7,200 nucleotides of DNA from Actinomycetes bacterium (GTDB taxonomy: Bacteria > Actinomycetota > Actinomycetes > Actinomycetales > Cellulomonadaceae). The notes beneath the pieces are model-generated. The model worked only from the letters and a program-made list of their open reading frames with translations, was not told where the DNA came from and ran no database searches. Location: NCBI GenBank assembly GCA_023388235.1, contig JAEWGQ010000425.1, positions 1 through 7,200 on the forward strand. Reading direction: 5' to 3'. Each line of letters starts with the position of its first letter. Position 1 is the first letter of the stretch. The position numbers and the translations under genes are program-made. Positions 1-7,134 of the stretch are shown here, one piece after another.

Positions 1-953
1 TGCGCCAGCTGCTCGAGAGCGGTGTCCACTTCGGGCACCAGACCCGCCGCTGGAACCCCAAGATGAAGCGCTTCATCTTCACCGAGCGCAACGGCATCTA
101 CATCGTCGACCTGCAGCAGTCGCTGTCCTACATCGACCGCGCGTACGACTTCGTCAAGGAGACCGTCGCGCACGGCGGCACCATCCTGTTCGTCGGCACG
201 AAGAAGCAGGCGCAGGAGCCGGTGGCCGAGCAGGCCGCCCGCGTGGGCATGCCCTACGTCAACCAGCGCTGGCTCGGTGGCATGCTCACCAACTTCCAGA
301 CGGTGAACAAGCGCCTGCAGCGCCTCAAGGAGCTCGAGCTCATCGACTTCGACGACGTCGCCGGGAGCGCCTTCACGAAGAAGGAGCTCCTCATCATGCG
401 TCGCGAGAAGGACAAGCTCGCGAAGACCCTGGGCGGCATCCGCGACATGACCCGGACCCCGTCCGCGGTCTGGATCGTCGACACCAACAAGGAGCACCTG
501 GCCGTCGACGAGGCCCGCAAGCTGGGCATCCCGATCGTCGCGATCCTCGACACCAACTGCGACCCGGACGTCGTCGACTACCCGATCCCGGGCAACGACG
601 ACGCGATCCGCGCCGTGCAGCTGCTGACCCGCGTGATCGCGGACGCCGCTGCCGAGGGCACGCTGCAGCGCCACTCCGCCCGCCAGGGTGGCGGCGCCGA
701 GGCCGCCCCGGCCGACGCCGAGCCGCTGGCCGAGTGGGAGCGCGAGCTCCTGGCCGGTGCCGAGGAGTCGCTCGCCGCCACGAAGGCGACCGCCGACGAG
801 GCCCCCGCGGGCGAGGCCGGCGCGTCCGAGGGTGCTGCCACCCCCGGCCAGGACGCCGCCCCGGCCGTCGAGGCCGCTGCGGAGGCCGCCGCCGCCGAGA
901 CCGCTGCCGCCGAGACCGCCGCCGAGTCCGAGGGCGACGCCGAGTCCAAGTGA
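1..953 (+). CDS. rpsB: 30S ribosomal protein S2 (5' end outside window)
   Basis: Structural protein of the small ribosomal subunit, needed late in 30S assembly and for S1 binding in many bacteria. The reading frame is open from base 3 (bases 1-2 finish a codon, probably an internal Met) and 316 residues are visible; typical S2 starts suggest only about five or six codons are missing. The family hallmarks are present: the N-terminal [17 protein letters not shown] segment, [10 protein letters not shown] at visible residues 89-98, and the second signature with TNCDPD and PIPGNDDA around bases 531-605. The conserved core ends near base 680. It is followed by an Ala/Glu-rich acidic tail of about 90 residues that contains [10 protein letters not shown], a segment I recall from other actinobacterial S2 proteins. 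E. coli S2 is about 241 residues, so the tail is a real extension, common in actinobacteria. tsf follows after 43 bases. Identification is secure. Confidence 0.98.
   Translation, partial: RQLLESGVHFGHQTRRWNPKMKRFIFTERNGIYIVDLQQSLSYIDRAYDFVKETVAHGGTILFVGTKKQAQEPVAEQAARVGMPYVNQRWLGGMLTNFQTVNKRLQRLKELELIDFDDVAGSAFTKKELLIMRREKDKLAKTLGGIRDMTRTPSAVWIVDTNKEHLAVDEARKLGIPIVAILDTNCDPDVVDYPIPGNDDAIRAVQLLTRVIADAAAEGTLQRHSARQGGGAEAAPADAEPLAEWERELLAGAEESLAATKATADEAPAGEAGASEGAATPGQDAAPAVEAAAEAAAAETAAAETAAESEGDAESK
891..920 (+). repeat. In-frame 15-bp tandem duplication in the S2 tail
   Basis: Two near-identical 15-base units (891-905 and 906-920, differing only in the last base) each encode Ala-Ala-Glu-Thr-Ala; a partial third unit follows. 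They lie in the low-complexity C-terminal tail of S2. The unit length is a multiple of three, so copy-number change would keep the frame. The likely cause is replication slippage in a Ala/Glu codon tract (inference). Confidence 0.7.
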
Positions 954-983
954 CCCGGTCCGCCGATCGCACGTACTGACGAG

Positions 984-988
984 AAGGA
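984..988 (+). promoter_or_regulatory. Shine-Dalgarno site of tsf
   Basis: AAGGA lies 8 bases before the ATG at 997. It fixes the tsf start there. The frame is open much further upstream (to 688), but that part overlaps rpsB and reads as Pro/Arg-rich nonsense. Confidence 0.85.
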
Positions 989-996
989 CGGAACAG

Positions 997-1842
997 ATGG
1001 CCAACTACAGCCTGGCCGACATCAAGGCGCTCCGTGAGAAGACCGGCGCCGGCATGATGGACGTGAAGAAGGCGCTCGAGGAGGCGGAGGGCGACTCCGA
1101 CAAGGCGCTCGAGATCATCCGCGTCAAGGGCCTCAAGGGCGTCTCCAAGCGCGAGGGCCGCTCGGCCTCCGACGGCCTGGTCGCCGCCGAGGTCGTCACC
1201 GCCGCGGACGGCGCCGACGAGGTCGGCGTGATCGTCGAGGTGAACTCCGAGACGGACTTCGTCGCGAAGAACGCCACGTTCATCACCCTGGCGGAGAAGG
1301 TCCTCGCGACCGCCGTCGCCTCGGGTGCCCGGGACGCGGACGCGCTGCTCGCGGCCGACGCCGAGGGCAAGTCGCTGCAGGAGGTCGTCGACGAGACGGC
1401 CGCCGTGCTCGGCGAGAAGGTCGTCGTGCGCCGGGTCGCCCGCGTCGCCGGCGAGAAGGTCGCCGTGTACCTGCACAAGGTGAACAAGGACCTCCCCCCG
1501 CAGGTCGGCGTGCTCGTCGCGACCGACGCCAAGGGCGCCGAGGTGGCCCGCGACATCGCGACGCACGTCGCCGCGTTCTCGCCGACCTACCTGACCCGCG
1601 ACGAGGTCCCGGCCGAGACGGTCGAGAACGAGCGCCGCATCGCCGAGGAGACGGCCCGCAACGAGGGCAAGCCCGAGGCCGCGCTGCCGAAGATCGTCGA
1701 GGGCCGGCTCAACGGCTACTTCAAGGACGTGGTCCTGCTGGACCAGCCGTTCGCGAAGGACCCGAAGAAGTCGATCGCCCAGGTGCTCGCCGAGGTCGGC
1801 GGCACCGTGACCGGCTTCGTGCGGTTCCGCGTCGGCGCCTGA
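997..1842 (+). CDS. tsf: Elongation factor Ts (EF-Ts)
   Basis: Cytosolic guanine-nucleotide exchange factor that releases GDP from EF-Tu so that it can be recharged with GTP. The protein is 281 residues, the normal family length (E. coli 283). The N-terminal UBA-like domain carries signature 1, TGAGMMDVKKAL, at residues 16-27. The second hallmark, TDFVAKN, at 86-92, opens the core domain that contacts EF-Tu. The DIATHVAAFSP segment lies near 187-196, and VENERRIAEETARNEGKP around 209-226 is typical of actinobacterial EF-Ts. The start at 997 is set by AAGGA 8 bases upstream and by the classic MANYSLADIKALREKTG beginning. It follows rpsB by 43 bases in the near-universal rpsB-tsf pair, and a strong hairpin follows its stop. 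No anomaly is seen. Confidence 0.98.
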   Translation: MANYSLADIKALREKTGAGMMDVKKALEEAEGDSDKALEIIRVKGLKGVSKREGRSASDGLVAAEVVTAADGADEVGVIVEVNSETDFVAKNATFITLAEKVLATAVASGARDADALLAADAEGKSLQEVVDETAAVLGEKVVVRRVARVAGEKVAVYLHKVNKDLPPQVGVLVATDAKGAEVARDIATHVAAFSPTYLTRDEVPAETVENERRIAEETARNEGKPEAALPKIVEGRLNGYFKDVVLLDQPFAKDPKKSIAQVLAEVGGTVTGFVRFRVGA

Positions 1843-1853
1843 CGACGCACCAC

Positions 1854-1889
1854 CCGGTGGCCCCGGCCCGGCAGGGCCGGGGCCACCGG
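1854..1889 (+). terminator. Perfect 16-bp GC-rich hairpin between tsf and pyrH, candidate terminator or attenuator
   Basis: The arms 1854-1869 and 1874-1889 are exact inverse complements (16 bp, almost all G:C) around a 4-base loop, GGCA. The hairpin starts 11 bases after the tsf stop. No T-run follows (the next bases are CGCGAGCACC), so it is not a canonical intrinsic terminator. GC-rich stem-loops without a T-tract are often proposed as terminators or 3'-end stabilisers in actinobacteria. It may end or dampen rpsB-tsf transcription before pyrH. The structure is seen directly; the role is inferred. Confidence 0.65.
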
Positions 1890-1919
1890 CGCGAGCACCA
1901 CCCGAACGCCGACGACTCC

Positions 1920-1925
1920 GGAGGA
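1920..1925 (+). promoter_or_regulatory. Shine-Dalgarno site fixing the pyrH GTG start
   Basis: GGAGGA is a near-perfect anti-16S match; its GGAGG core ends 5 bases before the GTG at 1930. The next in-frame ATG is far downstream, inside the conserved kinase fold, so the GTG start is well supported. I see no recognisable -10/-35 pair between the hairpin and this site. Confidence 0.85.
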
Positions 1926-1929
1926 CCCC

Positions 1930-2652
1930 GTGACCAACGACACCGACGCCCGGCGGGTGCTGCTCAAGCTGTCGGGGGAGGCCTTCGGCGGCGGCTCGAT
2001 CGGCCTGCACGCGGGCGTCGTCCGGCGGATCGCGGCCGAGATCGCCGAGGCGGTCCGCGAGGGCGTCCAGGTCGCGATCGTCGTCGGCGGCGGCAACTTC
2101 TTCCGCGGCGCCGAGCTGGCCCAGAACGGCCTGGACCGGGCGCGCGCGGACTACATGGGCATGCTGGGCACGGTCATGAACTGCCTGGCGCTGCAGGACT
2201 TCCTCGAGCAGGCCGGCGTGGACACGCGCGTGCAGACCGCCATCACGATGGGCCAGGTCGCCGAGCCGTACATCCCGCTGCGCGCCATCCGGCACATGGA
2301 GAAGGGCCGCGTCGTCATCTTCGGCGCCGGTGCCGGCATGCCGTACTTCTCCACCGACACGGTGTCCGTGCAGCGCGCGCTCGAGACGCACTGCGACGAG
2401 GTCCTCATGGGCAAGAACGGCGTGGACGGCGTCTACTCCGCCGACCCGCGCACGGACCCGGACGCGGTGCGGCTGGACCACCTGACCTACACCGAGGCGA
2501 TCGTGCAGGAGCTGGGGGTCATGGACTCCACGGCGCTGTCGATGTGCCGGGACAACGGCGTGCGCATGCGCGTCTTCGGGCTGGAGCAGCCGGGCAACGT
2601 CACCCGGGTGCTCCGGGGTGAGAAGATCGGGACGCTGGTCACCGAGGACTGA
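1930..2652 (+). CDS. pyrH: Uridylate kinase (UMP kinase)
   Basis: Phosphorylates UMP to UDP with ATP in the cytosol, the step leading to UTP and CTP. It belongs to the amino-acid-kinase fold, is hexameric in bacteria and is typically GTP-activated and UTP-inhibited (family knowledge). The protein has 240 residues, the usual length. Visible motifs are KLSGE at 13-17 (phosphate binding), GGGNFFRG at 53-60, [11 protein letters not shown] at 75-84 (UMP site region), [11 protein letters not shown] at 134-144, [16 protein letters not shown] at 162-177 (nucleotide-binding loop) and MDSTALSMC at 198-206. The start is a GTG with a strong ribosome site. A large hairpin separates it from tsf, while frr follows after 62 bases, so pyrH may head a pyrH-frr-cdsA-rlmN unit or be read through from rpsB-tsf. 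CTP made from its product feeds CdsA downstream. Confidence 0.98.
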   Translation: MTNDTDARRVLLKLSGEAFGGGSIGLHAGVVRRIAAEIAEAVREGVQVAIVVGGGNFFRGAELAQNGLDRARADYMGMLGTVMNCLALQDFLEQAGVDTRVQTAITMGQVAEPYIPLRAIRHMEKGRVVIFGAGAGMPYFSTDTVSVQRALETHCDEVLMGKNGVDGVYSADPRTDPDAVRLDHLTYTEAIVQELGVMDSTALSMCRDNGVRMRVFGLEQPGNVTRVLRGEKIGTLVTED

Positions 2653-2703
2653 CCCCGTCCACCGGCGCGCCCGCCCGGCCGCACCCCCCGCAGCAGCAGA
2701 ACG

Positions 2704-2709
2704 AAGGAG
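2704..2709 (+). promoter_or_regulatory. Shine-Dalgarno site fixing the frr GTG start
   Basis: AAGGAG ends 5 bases before the GTG at 2715. The next in-frame ATG (codon 13) would delete half of the first helix of domain I, so the GTG is the supported start and gives exactly 185 residues. Confidence 0.85.
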
Positions 2710-2714
2710 CAACC

Positions 2715-3272
2715 GTGATCGACGAGATCCTCCTCGAGGCCGAGGAGAAGATGGACAAGGCCGTCGAGGTCGCGAAGGAGGACTTCGCCGCGATCCGCAC
2801 CGGCCGGGCCAACGCCGCGATGTTCAACAAGATCACGGTCGACTACTACGGGAGCCCGACGCCGCTGCAGCAGCTGGCGTCGTTCAACGTGACCGAGGCC
2901 CGCACGATCCTCATCTCCCCGTTCGACAAGTCGTCGATGCAGGGGATCGAGAAGGCGCTGCGCGACTCGGACCTCGGCGTGAACCCGACGAACGACGGCA
3001 ACGTCATCCGGGTGACCCTGCCGACGCTGACGCAGGAGCGCCGCAAGGAGTTCGTGAAGCTCGCGAAGGCGAAGGCGGAGGACGCCCGGGTGTCCGTCCG
3101 CAACGTGCGCCGCCGCGCGAAGGACGAGCTGGACCGCCTGGTGAAGGACGGCGAGGCGGGCGAGGACGAGGTCGTGCGCGCCGAGAAGGAGCTCGAGTCC
3201 GTCACGAAGCGGCACGTGGACCTGATCGACGCCCTGCTCTCCTCCAAGGAGAGCGAGCTGCTCGAGGTCTGA
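2715..3272 (+). CDS. frr: Ribosome recycling factor (RRF)
   Basis: Acts with EF-G after termination to split the post-termination ribosome into subunits. The protein has 185 residues, exactly the family norm. Domain I (three-helix bundle) is formed by residues 1-30 and about 105-185; domain II is the middle insertion. Characteristic segments are [10 protein letters not shown] at 24-33, [14 protein letters not shown] at 44-57, [15 protein letters not shown] at 67-81 and [18 protein letters not shown] at 93-110. R132 in [10 protein letters not shown] (129-138) matches the Arg132 known to be essential in E. coli RRF. The start is a GTG with AAGGAG upstream. Its TGA stop shares one base with the cdsA ATG (TGATG), so cdsA is probably translated by the same or reinitiating ribosomes. 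No irregularity is seen. Confidence 0.98.
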   Translation: MIDEILLEAEEKMDKAVEVAKEDFAAIRTGRANAAMFNKITVDYYGSPTPLQQLASFNVTEARTILISPFDKSSMQGIEKALRDSDLGVNPTNDGNVIRVTLPTLTQERRKEFVKLAKAKAEDARVSVRNVRRRAKDELDRLVKDGEAGEDEVVRAEKELESVTKRHVDLIDALLSSKESELLEV

Positions 3273-4126
3273 TGTCCGCCCACCCCGCCGTCGCCGCCGC
3301 GCCGGGCACCTCGCGTGCCGGGCGCGACCTGCCCGTCGCCATCGCCGTCGGCGTCGGCCTGCTCCTCGCGGTCGCCGCGTCGCTGTTCATCCGCAAGGAG
3401 GTCTTCGGCCTCATCGCGGTCGCGGCGGTGGGCGCCGGCCTGTGGGAGCTCGCGCAGGCGTTCGCGCGCCGCGGGGTGCACATCCCGGTGCTGCCGCTGC
3501 TGGTCGGCGACGTCGGCATCCTGGTGTCGGCCTACCTGGCCGGCCTCGAGGGGCTGTTCGTCGCGTTCGTGCTGACCGTCGGCGGGCTCGTCGTGTGGCG
3601 GGTGCTGGACGGCTCCGGCCCGGCGGCGGTCCGCGACGCGACGGCCGGGGTGTTCGCCGCGGCGTACCTGCCGCTCATGGCGGGGTTCGTCGTGCTGCTG
3701 CTCGCGGCGGAGGACGGCGCGATGCGGGTGGCGCTGTTCATCCTGCTGTGCGTCGCGAACGACACCGGCGGCTACGTGGTGGGCGTGCTGATCGGCCGGC
3801 ACCCGCTGGCCCCGTCGGTCAGCCCGAAGAAGACCTGGGAGGGCCTGCTCGGCTCCGTGGTCCTCGCGAGCGTCGTGGGCGTGCTGGGGGTGCACTTCCT
3901 GCTGGACGGCGACCCGGCCGTCGGGGCGCTGCTCGGCGTGGCGACCGTGGTGGTCGCGACGCTGGGCGACCTGGGCGAGTCGATGCTCAAGCGCGACCTC
4001 GAGCTCAAGGACATGGGGACGCTGCTGCCGGGGCACGGGGGCATCCTGGACCGCATCGACTCCATGCTGCTCGCGGCGCCCGCGGTGTACCTGCTGCTCG
4101 AGCTGCTGCTGCCCGCCGCCACGTGA
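3272..4126 (+). CDS. cdsA: Phosphatidate cytidylyltransferase (CDP-diacylglycerol synthase)
   Basis: Integral membrane enzyme making CDP-diacylglycerol from phosphatidic acid and CTP, the branch point for phosphatidylinositol, phosphatidylglycerol, cardiolipin and phosphatidylethanolamine. The protein has 284 residues with about eight or nine hydrophobic segments (roughly 20-40, 44-62, 71-90, 93-110, 124-147, 151-176, 191-211, 216-232, 264-282). The family signature is complete: S237-M-L-K-R, K246-D247, G254-H-G-G, D260-R-I-D263. Also present are NDTGGY at 163-168, SPKKTWEG at 184-191 and GDLGES at 232-237; the acidic residues are those expected to bind the paired metal ions. The start at 3272 overlaps the frr stop by one base, with GAGG 4 bases upstream. 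The frame stays open upstream of 3272, but there it overlaps frr and pyrH and has no membrane-protein character. It is in the same dense unit as frr and rlmN. Confidence 0.96.
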   Translation: MSAHPAVAAAPGTSRAGRDLPVAIAVGVGLLLAVAASLFIRKEVFGLIAVAAVGAGLWELAQAFARRGVHIPVLPLLVGDVGILVSAYLAGLEGLFVAFVLTVGGLVVWRVLDGSGPAAVRDATAGVFAAAYLPLMAGFVVLLLAAEDGAMRVALFILLCVANDTGGYVVGVLIGRHPLAPSVSPKKTWEGLLGSVVLASVVGVLGVHFLLDGDPAVGALLGVATVVVATLGDLGESMLKRDLELKDMGTLLPGHGGILDRIDSMLLAAPAVYLLLELLLPAAT

Positions 4127-4143
4127 CGGTCCCCGCCGGACCG
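4127..4143 (+). other. Small perfect hairpin directly after the cdsA stop
   Basis: CGGTCC (4127-4132) and GGACCG (4138-4143) pair exactly across a 5-base loop, beginning at the first base after the cdsA TGA. There is no T-run. With only 6 bp in such GC-rich DNA it could be chance. At most it would be a weak terminator or a 3'-end stabiliser between cdsA and rlmN. Confidence 0.35.
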
Positions 4144-4172
4144 CCGCACCGACCGCCCCACCCGAGACCCCG

Positions 4173-4178
4173 AGGAGG
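4173..4178 (+). promoter_or_regulatory. Shine-Dalgarno site of rlmN
   Basis: AGGAGG is a perfect match ending 6 bases before the ATG at 4185. The strong independent site suggests rlmN is initiated on its own rather than coupled to cdsA, whose stop lies 58 bases upstream. Confidence 0.85.
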
Positions 4179-4184
4179 CTCAGC

Positions 4185-5309
4185 ATGAGCGCCACGCCCG
4201 TCGCCCTCAACCTGTCGGCCCCCGCGCGGGGTGCCCGCGGCAAGCCGCCGAAGCACTTCGTCGACCTGACCCCGGAGCAGCGCGTCGAGGCCGTCACGGC
4301 GCTCGGCGAGAAGCCGCTGCGGGCCAAGCAGCTCGCGACGCACTACTTCAGCCACCTGACCGCCGACCCGGCGCGGATGACCGACCTGCCCGCGGCGAGC
4401 CGCGACACGCTGGTCGAGGCGCTGTTCCCGCCGCTGCTGACCGCCGCCCGCACGCTGCAGGCCGACGGCGGCACCACGGTCAAGACCCTGTGGCACCTGT
4501 TCGACGGCGCCAAGGTCGAGTCGGTGCTCATGCGGTACGCGCACCGGTCGACGCTGTGCGTGTCCAGCCAGGCGGGCTGCGGCATGGCGTGCCCGTTCTG
4601 CGCGACCGGCCAGCTCGGCCTCACCCGGAACCTCTCGACCGCCGAGGTCGTGGAGCAGGTGCGGTCGGCGGCGGCCTCGCTCCAGGCCGGTGAGGTGCCC
4701 GGCGGCCCGACGCGGCTGTCGAACGTCGTGTTCATGGGCATGGGGGAGCCGCTCGCGAACTACAAGACCGTCATGGAGACGGTGCGGCGCCTCGTCGCGC
4801 CGGTGCCGGACGGCCTGGGCATGTCCGCCCGCAATATCACCGTGTCGACCGTCGGCCTGGTGCCGGCCATGCGCAAGCTCGCCGGCGAGGGCATCCCGGT
4901 GACCCTCGCGCTGTCGCTGCACGCCCCGGACGACGAGCTGCGCAACGAGCTGGTCCCGATCAACACCCGGTGGAGCGTCAAGGAGACCATCGACGCCGCC
5001 CACGAGTACTTCCAGGCGACCGGCCGGCGGGTGTCGATCGAGTACGCGCTCATGCGGGACATCAACGACCAGGCGTGGCGCGCGGACCTGCTCGGCACGG
5101 AGCTCAACCGCCGGGGCCGCGGCTGGGTGCACTGCAACCCGATCCCGCTGAACCCGACGCCGGGCTCGAAGTGGACCGCCAGCGATCCCGCCGTGGAGCG
5201 CGAGTTCGTGGCACGCTTGCGGGCGCACGGGATCCCGACGACCGTCCGGGACACGCGCGGCAGCGACATCGACGGTGCGTGCGGCCAGCTCGCCGCTGAG
5301 GAGGACTGA
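4185..5309 (+). CDS. rlmN: Dual-specificity 23S rRNA (A2503-C2)/tRNA (A37-C2) methyltransferase, radical SAM
   Basis: Radical-SAM enzyme that methylates C2 of adenine 2503 in 23S rRNA and, in characterised homologues, adenine 37 of some tRNAs. The protein has 374 residues, normal for the family. The [4Fe-4S] ligands are C132, C136 and C139 (CxxxCxxC). C125 in LCVSSQ corresponds to E. coli Cys118, and C366 in DIDGACGQL to E. coli Cys355, the methyl-carrying cysteine, so the two-cysteine mechanism appears intact. MGMGEPL at 184-190 is the usual SAM-binding GEP-type motif; SLHAPDD at 244-250 and [11 protein letters not shown] at 318-328 are also typical. The N-terminal region (about 22-115) fits the accessory RNA-binding domain of RlmN. 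Cfr (A2503-C8) is the alternative, but the housekeeping context and overall match favour RlmN. Its stop overlaps the start of the DivIVA-repeat gene. Confidence 0.97.
   Translation: MSATPVALNLSAPARGARGKPPKHFVDLTPEQRVEAVTALGEKPLRAKQLATHYFSHLTADPARMTDLPAASRDTLVEALFPPLLTAARTLQADGGTTVKTLWHLFDGAKVESVLMRYAHRSTLCVSSQAGCGMACPFCATGQLGLTRNLSTAEVVEQVRSAAASLQAGEVPGGPTRLSNVVFMGMGEPLANYKTVMETVRRLVAPVPDGLGMSARNITVSTVGLVPAMRKLAGEGIPVTLALSLHAPDDELRNELVPINTRWSVKETIDAAHEYFQATGRRVSIEYALMRDINDQAWRADLLGTELNRRGRGWVHCNPIPLNPTPGSKWTASDPAVEREFVARLRAHGIPTTVRDTRGSDIDGACGQLAAEED
5298..5305 (+). promoter_or_regulatory. Shine-Dalgarno site for the DivIVA-repeat gene, inside the rlmN 3' end
   Basis: GAGGAGGA lies within the last codons of rlmN (Glu-Glu-Asp). 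Its AGGAGG core ends 4 bases before the ATG at 5309, which shares one base with the rlmN stop (TGATG). This gives a strong coupled start and fixes the downstream initiation codon. Confidence 0.85.
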
Positions 5310-5866
5310 TGACCAGCGGCGCCATGTTCCGGCGGGTCACGGGCATGCGGACCGGGTACCACACGGAGGAGGTCGACGACTTCTTCTCGCACGCCCGCTC
5401 GGTCTACGAGCAGGGCCCCGCGGGTGCCCTGTCGAGCCGGGACGTGCGGACCGTGGCGTTCGACCTCGTGCGGCACGGGTACGCGACGACCGCGGTGGAC
5501 GCCGCGCTGGACCGGCTGGAGGCGGCGTTCGTCGCCCGCTCCCGCGCCGACTACATCGCCGAGCACGGCCGCCAGGCGTGGCTCGAGCACCTCGCGGACC
5601 AGGCGCGCACGCTGTACGGCCGGCTGACCCGCCCTGACGGCGAGCGGTTCGCCCCGCCGAAGGGCCGCCAGCCGGGCTACGCGGCGGCGGACGTGGACGC
5701 CCTGTGCCACCGCCTCGTGGACTACTTCGACAAGAACACGCCGATCACCGCCCAGGAGGTCCGCGCCGCGGTGTTCGGCCGGGCGCGCGGGGCGCACGCG
5801 TACGCCGAGCAGCCCGTGGACGCGTTCCTCGAGCGCGCCGTCGACGTCCTGCTCGCCGCGGAGTAG
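5309..5866 (+). CDS. Small DivIVA-domain repeat protein of unknown function
   Basis: A 185-residue soluble protein with no signal peptide or membrane segment. It resembles the DivI1A/DivIVA-domain repeat proteins of actinobacteria rather than full DivIVA/Wag31, because no long C-terminal coiled coil is present. Four copies of a GY....VD motif are visible: GYHTEEVD (16-23), GYATTAVD (57-64), GYAAADVD (123-130) and AYAEQPVD (164-171). The second and fourth follow matching lead-ins, [11 protein letters not shown] (41-51) and [11 protein letters not shown] (146-156). The protein thus reads as two paired modules (about 7-74 and 114-182) joined by a linker. In DivIVA this N-terminal unit binds curved membrane. 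Whether that holds here is unknown, since the conserved Phe/Arg membrane contact is not obvious. The gene is tightly coupled to rlmN (one-base overlap, strong ribosome site) and precedes dxr. Family assignment is moderately sure; function is not known. Confidence 0.85.
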   Translation: MTSGAMFRRVTGMRTGYHTEEVDDFFSHARSVYEQGPAGALSSRDVRTVAFDLVRHGYATTAVDAALDRLEAAFVARSRADYIAEHGRQAWLEHLADQARTLYGRLTRPDGERFAPPKGRQPGYAAADVDALCHRLVDYFDKNTPITAQEVRAAVFGRARGAHAYAEQPVDAFLERAVDVLLAAE

Positions 5867-5937
5867 CGACCGGCCCGAGCGGGCGCGAGCCGGCCCGGAC
5901 CCACCCGACCCGGCCCGGCCCCGGCGCCGCGTCCGGC

Positions 5938-5944
5938 AGGATGG
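5938..5944 (+). promoter_or_regulatory. Weak ribosome site bearing on the dxr start
   Basis: AGGATGG holds AGGA ending 8 bases before a GTG at 5950. The competing ATG at 5941 lies inside this element and has no usable site of its own (AGG is directly adjacent, zero spacing). This favours GTG 5950, although the match is imperfect. Confidence 0.5.
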
Positions 5945-5949
5945 ACCGG

Positions 5950-7134
5950 GTGAACGCGCGCACCGTCATCCTGCTCGGCTCCACCGGCTCCATCGGCACG
6001 CAGGCCGTCGACGTCCTGCGCCGGCACCCGGAGCGGTTCCGCGTGACCGGCCTCAGCGCCGGCGGCGCCGACCCCGCGGCGCTGGCCCGGCAGGCGGTGG
6101 CGCTCGGCGCGCAGACCGTCGCCGTCGCCGACCCCGACGCCGCCGGCACCGTGTTCGCCGAGCTCGTGCGGGCCTCGGCGGACGCCGGGCTGCGGCAGAT
6201 GGGCGTGGAGGTGCTGACCGGCCCGGACGCGGCGGCCCAGCTCGCGGCCCGCGGCGCCGACGTCGTCCTCAACGGGATCACCGGCTCCGTCGGGCTGGGC
6301 CCCACGCTCGCGGCCCTCGGCTCGGGCAGCACGCTGGCCCTGGCGAACAAGGAGTCCCTGGTGGCGGGCGGCCCGCTGGTGCGCGCCGCCGTGCAGCGCG
6401 CCGGTCAGGTGGTGCCCGTCGACTCCGAGCACTCGGCGATCGCCCAGTGCCTGCGGGGCGGCGGGCGCGGGGAGGTCCGGCGGCTGGTGCTCACGGCCTC
6501 GGGCGGGCCGTTCCGCGGCCGGACCCGCACGGAGCTCGCGGACGTCACGCCCGAGCAGGCCCTGGCGCACCCCACGTGGTCGATGGGCCCGGTGGTGACG
6601 GTCAACTCCGCGACGATGGTGAACAAGGGCCTCGAGCTGATCGAGGCCCACCTGCTGTTCGACGTGCCGGTCGCGGACATCCAGGTGGTGGTGCACCCGC
6701 AGTCGGTCGTGCACTCGATGGTCGAGTTCGCCGACGGGTCCACGATCGCGCAGGCGTCGCCGCCGGACATGCGGCTGCCCATCGCGCTCGGGCTCGCGTG
6801 GCCCGACCGGCTGCCCGGCGCCGTCCCCGCCTGCGACTGGACGCAGGCGGCGTCGTGGACGTTCGAGCCGCTGGACGAGGGCGTGTTCGGCGCGGTGGCG
6901 CTGGCGCGCGCGGCGGTGGGGGCCTCCGGCACGCACCCGGCGGTGTACAACGCGGCGAACGAGGAGGCGGTCGCGGCGTTCCTCGGCGGGCGCCTGGACT
7001 TCCCCGGGATCGTCTCGACGGTCGAGGACGTGCTCGCCGCGTACCCCGGCGCCCCGGCGTCGTCGGTCGCCGACGTGCACGCGGCCGAGGAGTGGGCCCG
7101 CGCCCGGGCGCGGGAGCGCATCGCGGCCCGCTGA
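5950..7134 (+). CDS. dxr: 1-deoxy-D-xylulose 5-phosphate reductoisomerase
   Basis: Cytosolic NADPH- and divalent-metal-dependent enzyme converting DXP to 2-C-methyl-D-erythritol 4-phosphate, the committed step of the MEP isoprenoid pathway and the fosmidomycin target. With the GTG start it has 394 residues (397 from ATG 5941), both normal. Visible motifs (GTG numbering) are the NADPH loop GSTGSIG at 10-16, ALANKESLV at 130-138, metal ligands D158 and E160 in VDSEHSAI and E229 in NKGLELIEA, substrate residues S184 (TASGGPF), S220, N225 and K226, and the flexible-loop HPTWSMG at 207-213 with H207, W210 and M212. All catalytic positions known from E. coli Dxr are present. The frame is open back to 5704, but that part overlaps the DivIVA-repeat gene. 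It follows that gene after an 83-base GC-rich gap with no clear promoter. Its last codons run into a tandem repeat. Confidence 0.96.
   Translation: MNARTVILLGSTGSIGTQAVDVLRRHPERFRVTGLSAGGADPAALARQAVALGAQTVAVADPDAAGTVFAELVRASADAGLRQMGVEVLTGPDAAAQLAARGADVVLNGITGSVGLGPTLAALGSGSTLALANKESLVAGGPLVRAAVQRAGQVVPVDSEHSAIAQCLRGGGRGEVRRLVLTASGGPFRGRTRTELADVTPEQALAHPTWSMGPVVTVNSATMVNKGLELIEAHLLFDVPVADIQVVVHPQSVVHSMVEFADGSTIAQASPPDMRLPIALGLAWPDRLPGAVPACDWTQAASWTFEPLDEGVFGAVALARAAVGASGTHPAVYNAANEEAVAAFLGGRLDFPGIVSTVEDVLAAYPGAPASSVADVHAAEEWARARARERIAAR

Noticed and set aside
63..953. rpsB starting at the ATG at 63
   Set aside because: The frame is open to the window edge, and the 20 codons before it encode the conserved S2 N-terminus ([16 protein letters not shown]), so the ATG is internal and the gene is cut by the window.
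688..996. N-terminal extension of tsf to 688
   Set aside because: It overlaps rpsB and encodes Pro/Arg-rich nonsense; the normal EF-Ts start with its own ribosome site lies at 997.
2665..2675. GGCGCGCC palindrome between pyrH and frr
   Set aside because: A short loopless palindrome cannot form a useful hairpin and is unremarkable at this base composition.
394..2712. A 772-codon open frame on the minus strand across rpsB, tsf and pyrH
   Set aside because: It is rich in Arg, His, Asp, Gly and Ala and resembles no family I know. It is antisense to three certain genes. Long antisense frames are expected when third codon positions are almost all G/C, because stop codons become rare.
2618..3271. 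N-terminal extension of cdsA to 2618
   Set aside because: It lies over the pyrH end and all of frr and reads as charged Arg/Gly/Pro sequence with no membrane segments. The TGATG start at 3272 gives a normal CdsA.
2846..4327. Long minus-strand open frames (2846-4327, 4005-5228, 5722-7080)
   Set aside because: They have the same composition as the other shadow frames, lie opposite frr, cdsA, rlmN and dxr, and show no motif, convincing ribosome site or domain.
5870..5893. Possible hairpin CCGGC...GCCGG after the DivIVA-repeat stop
   Set aside because: Only 5 bp with a large loop and no T-run, in DNA where short G/C pairings are expected by chance.
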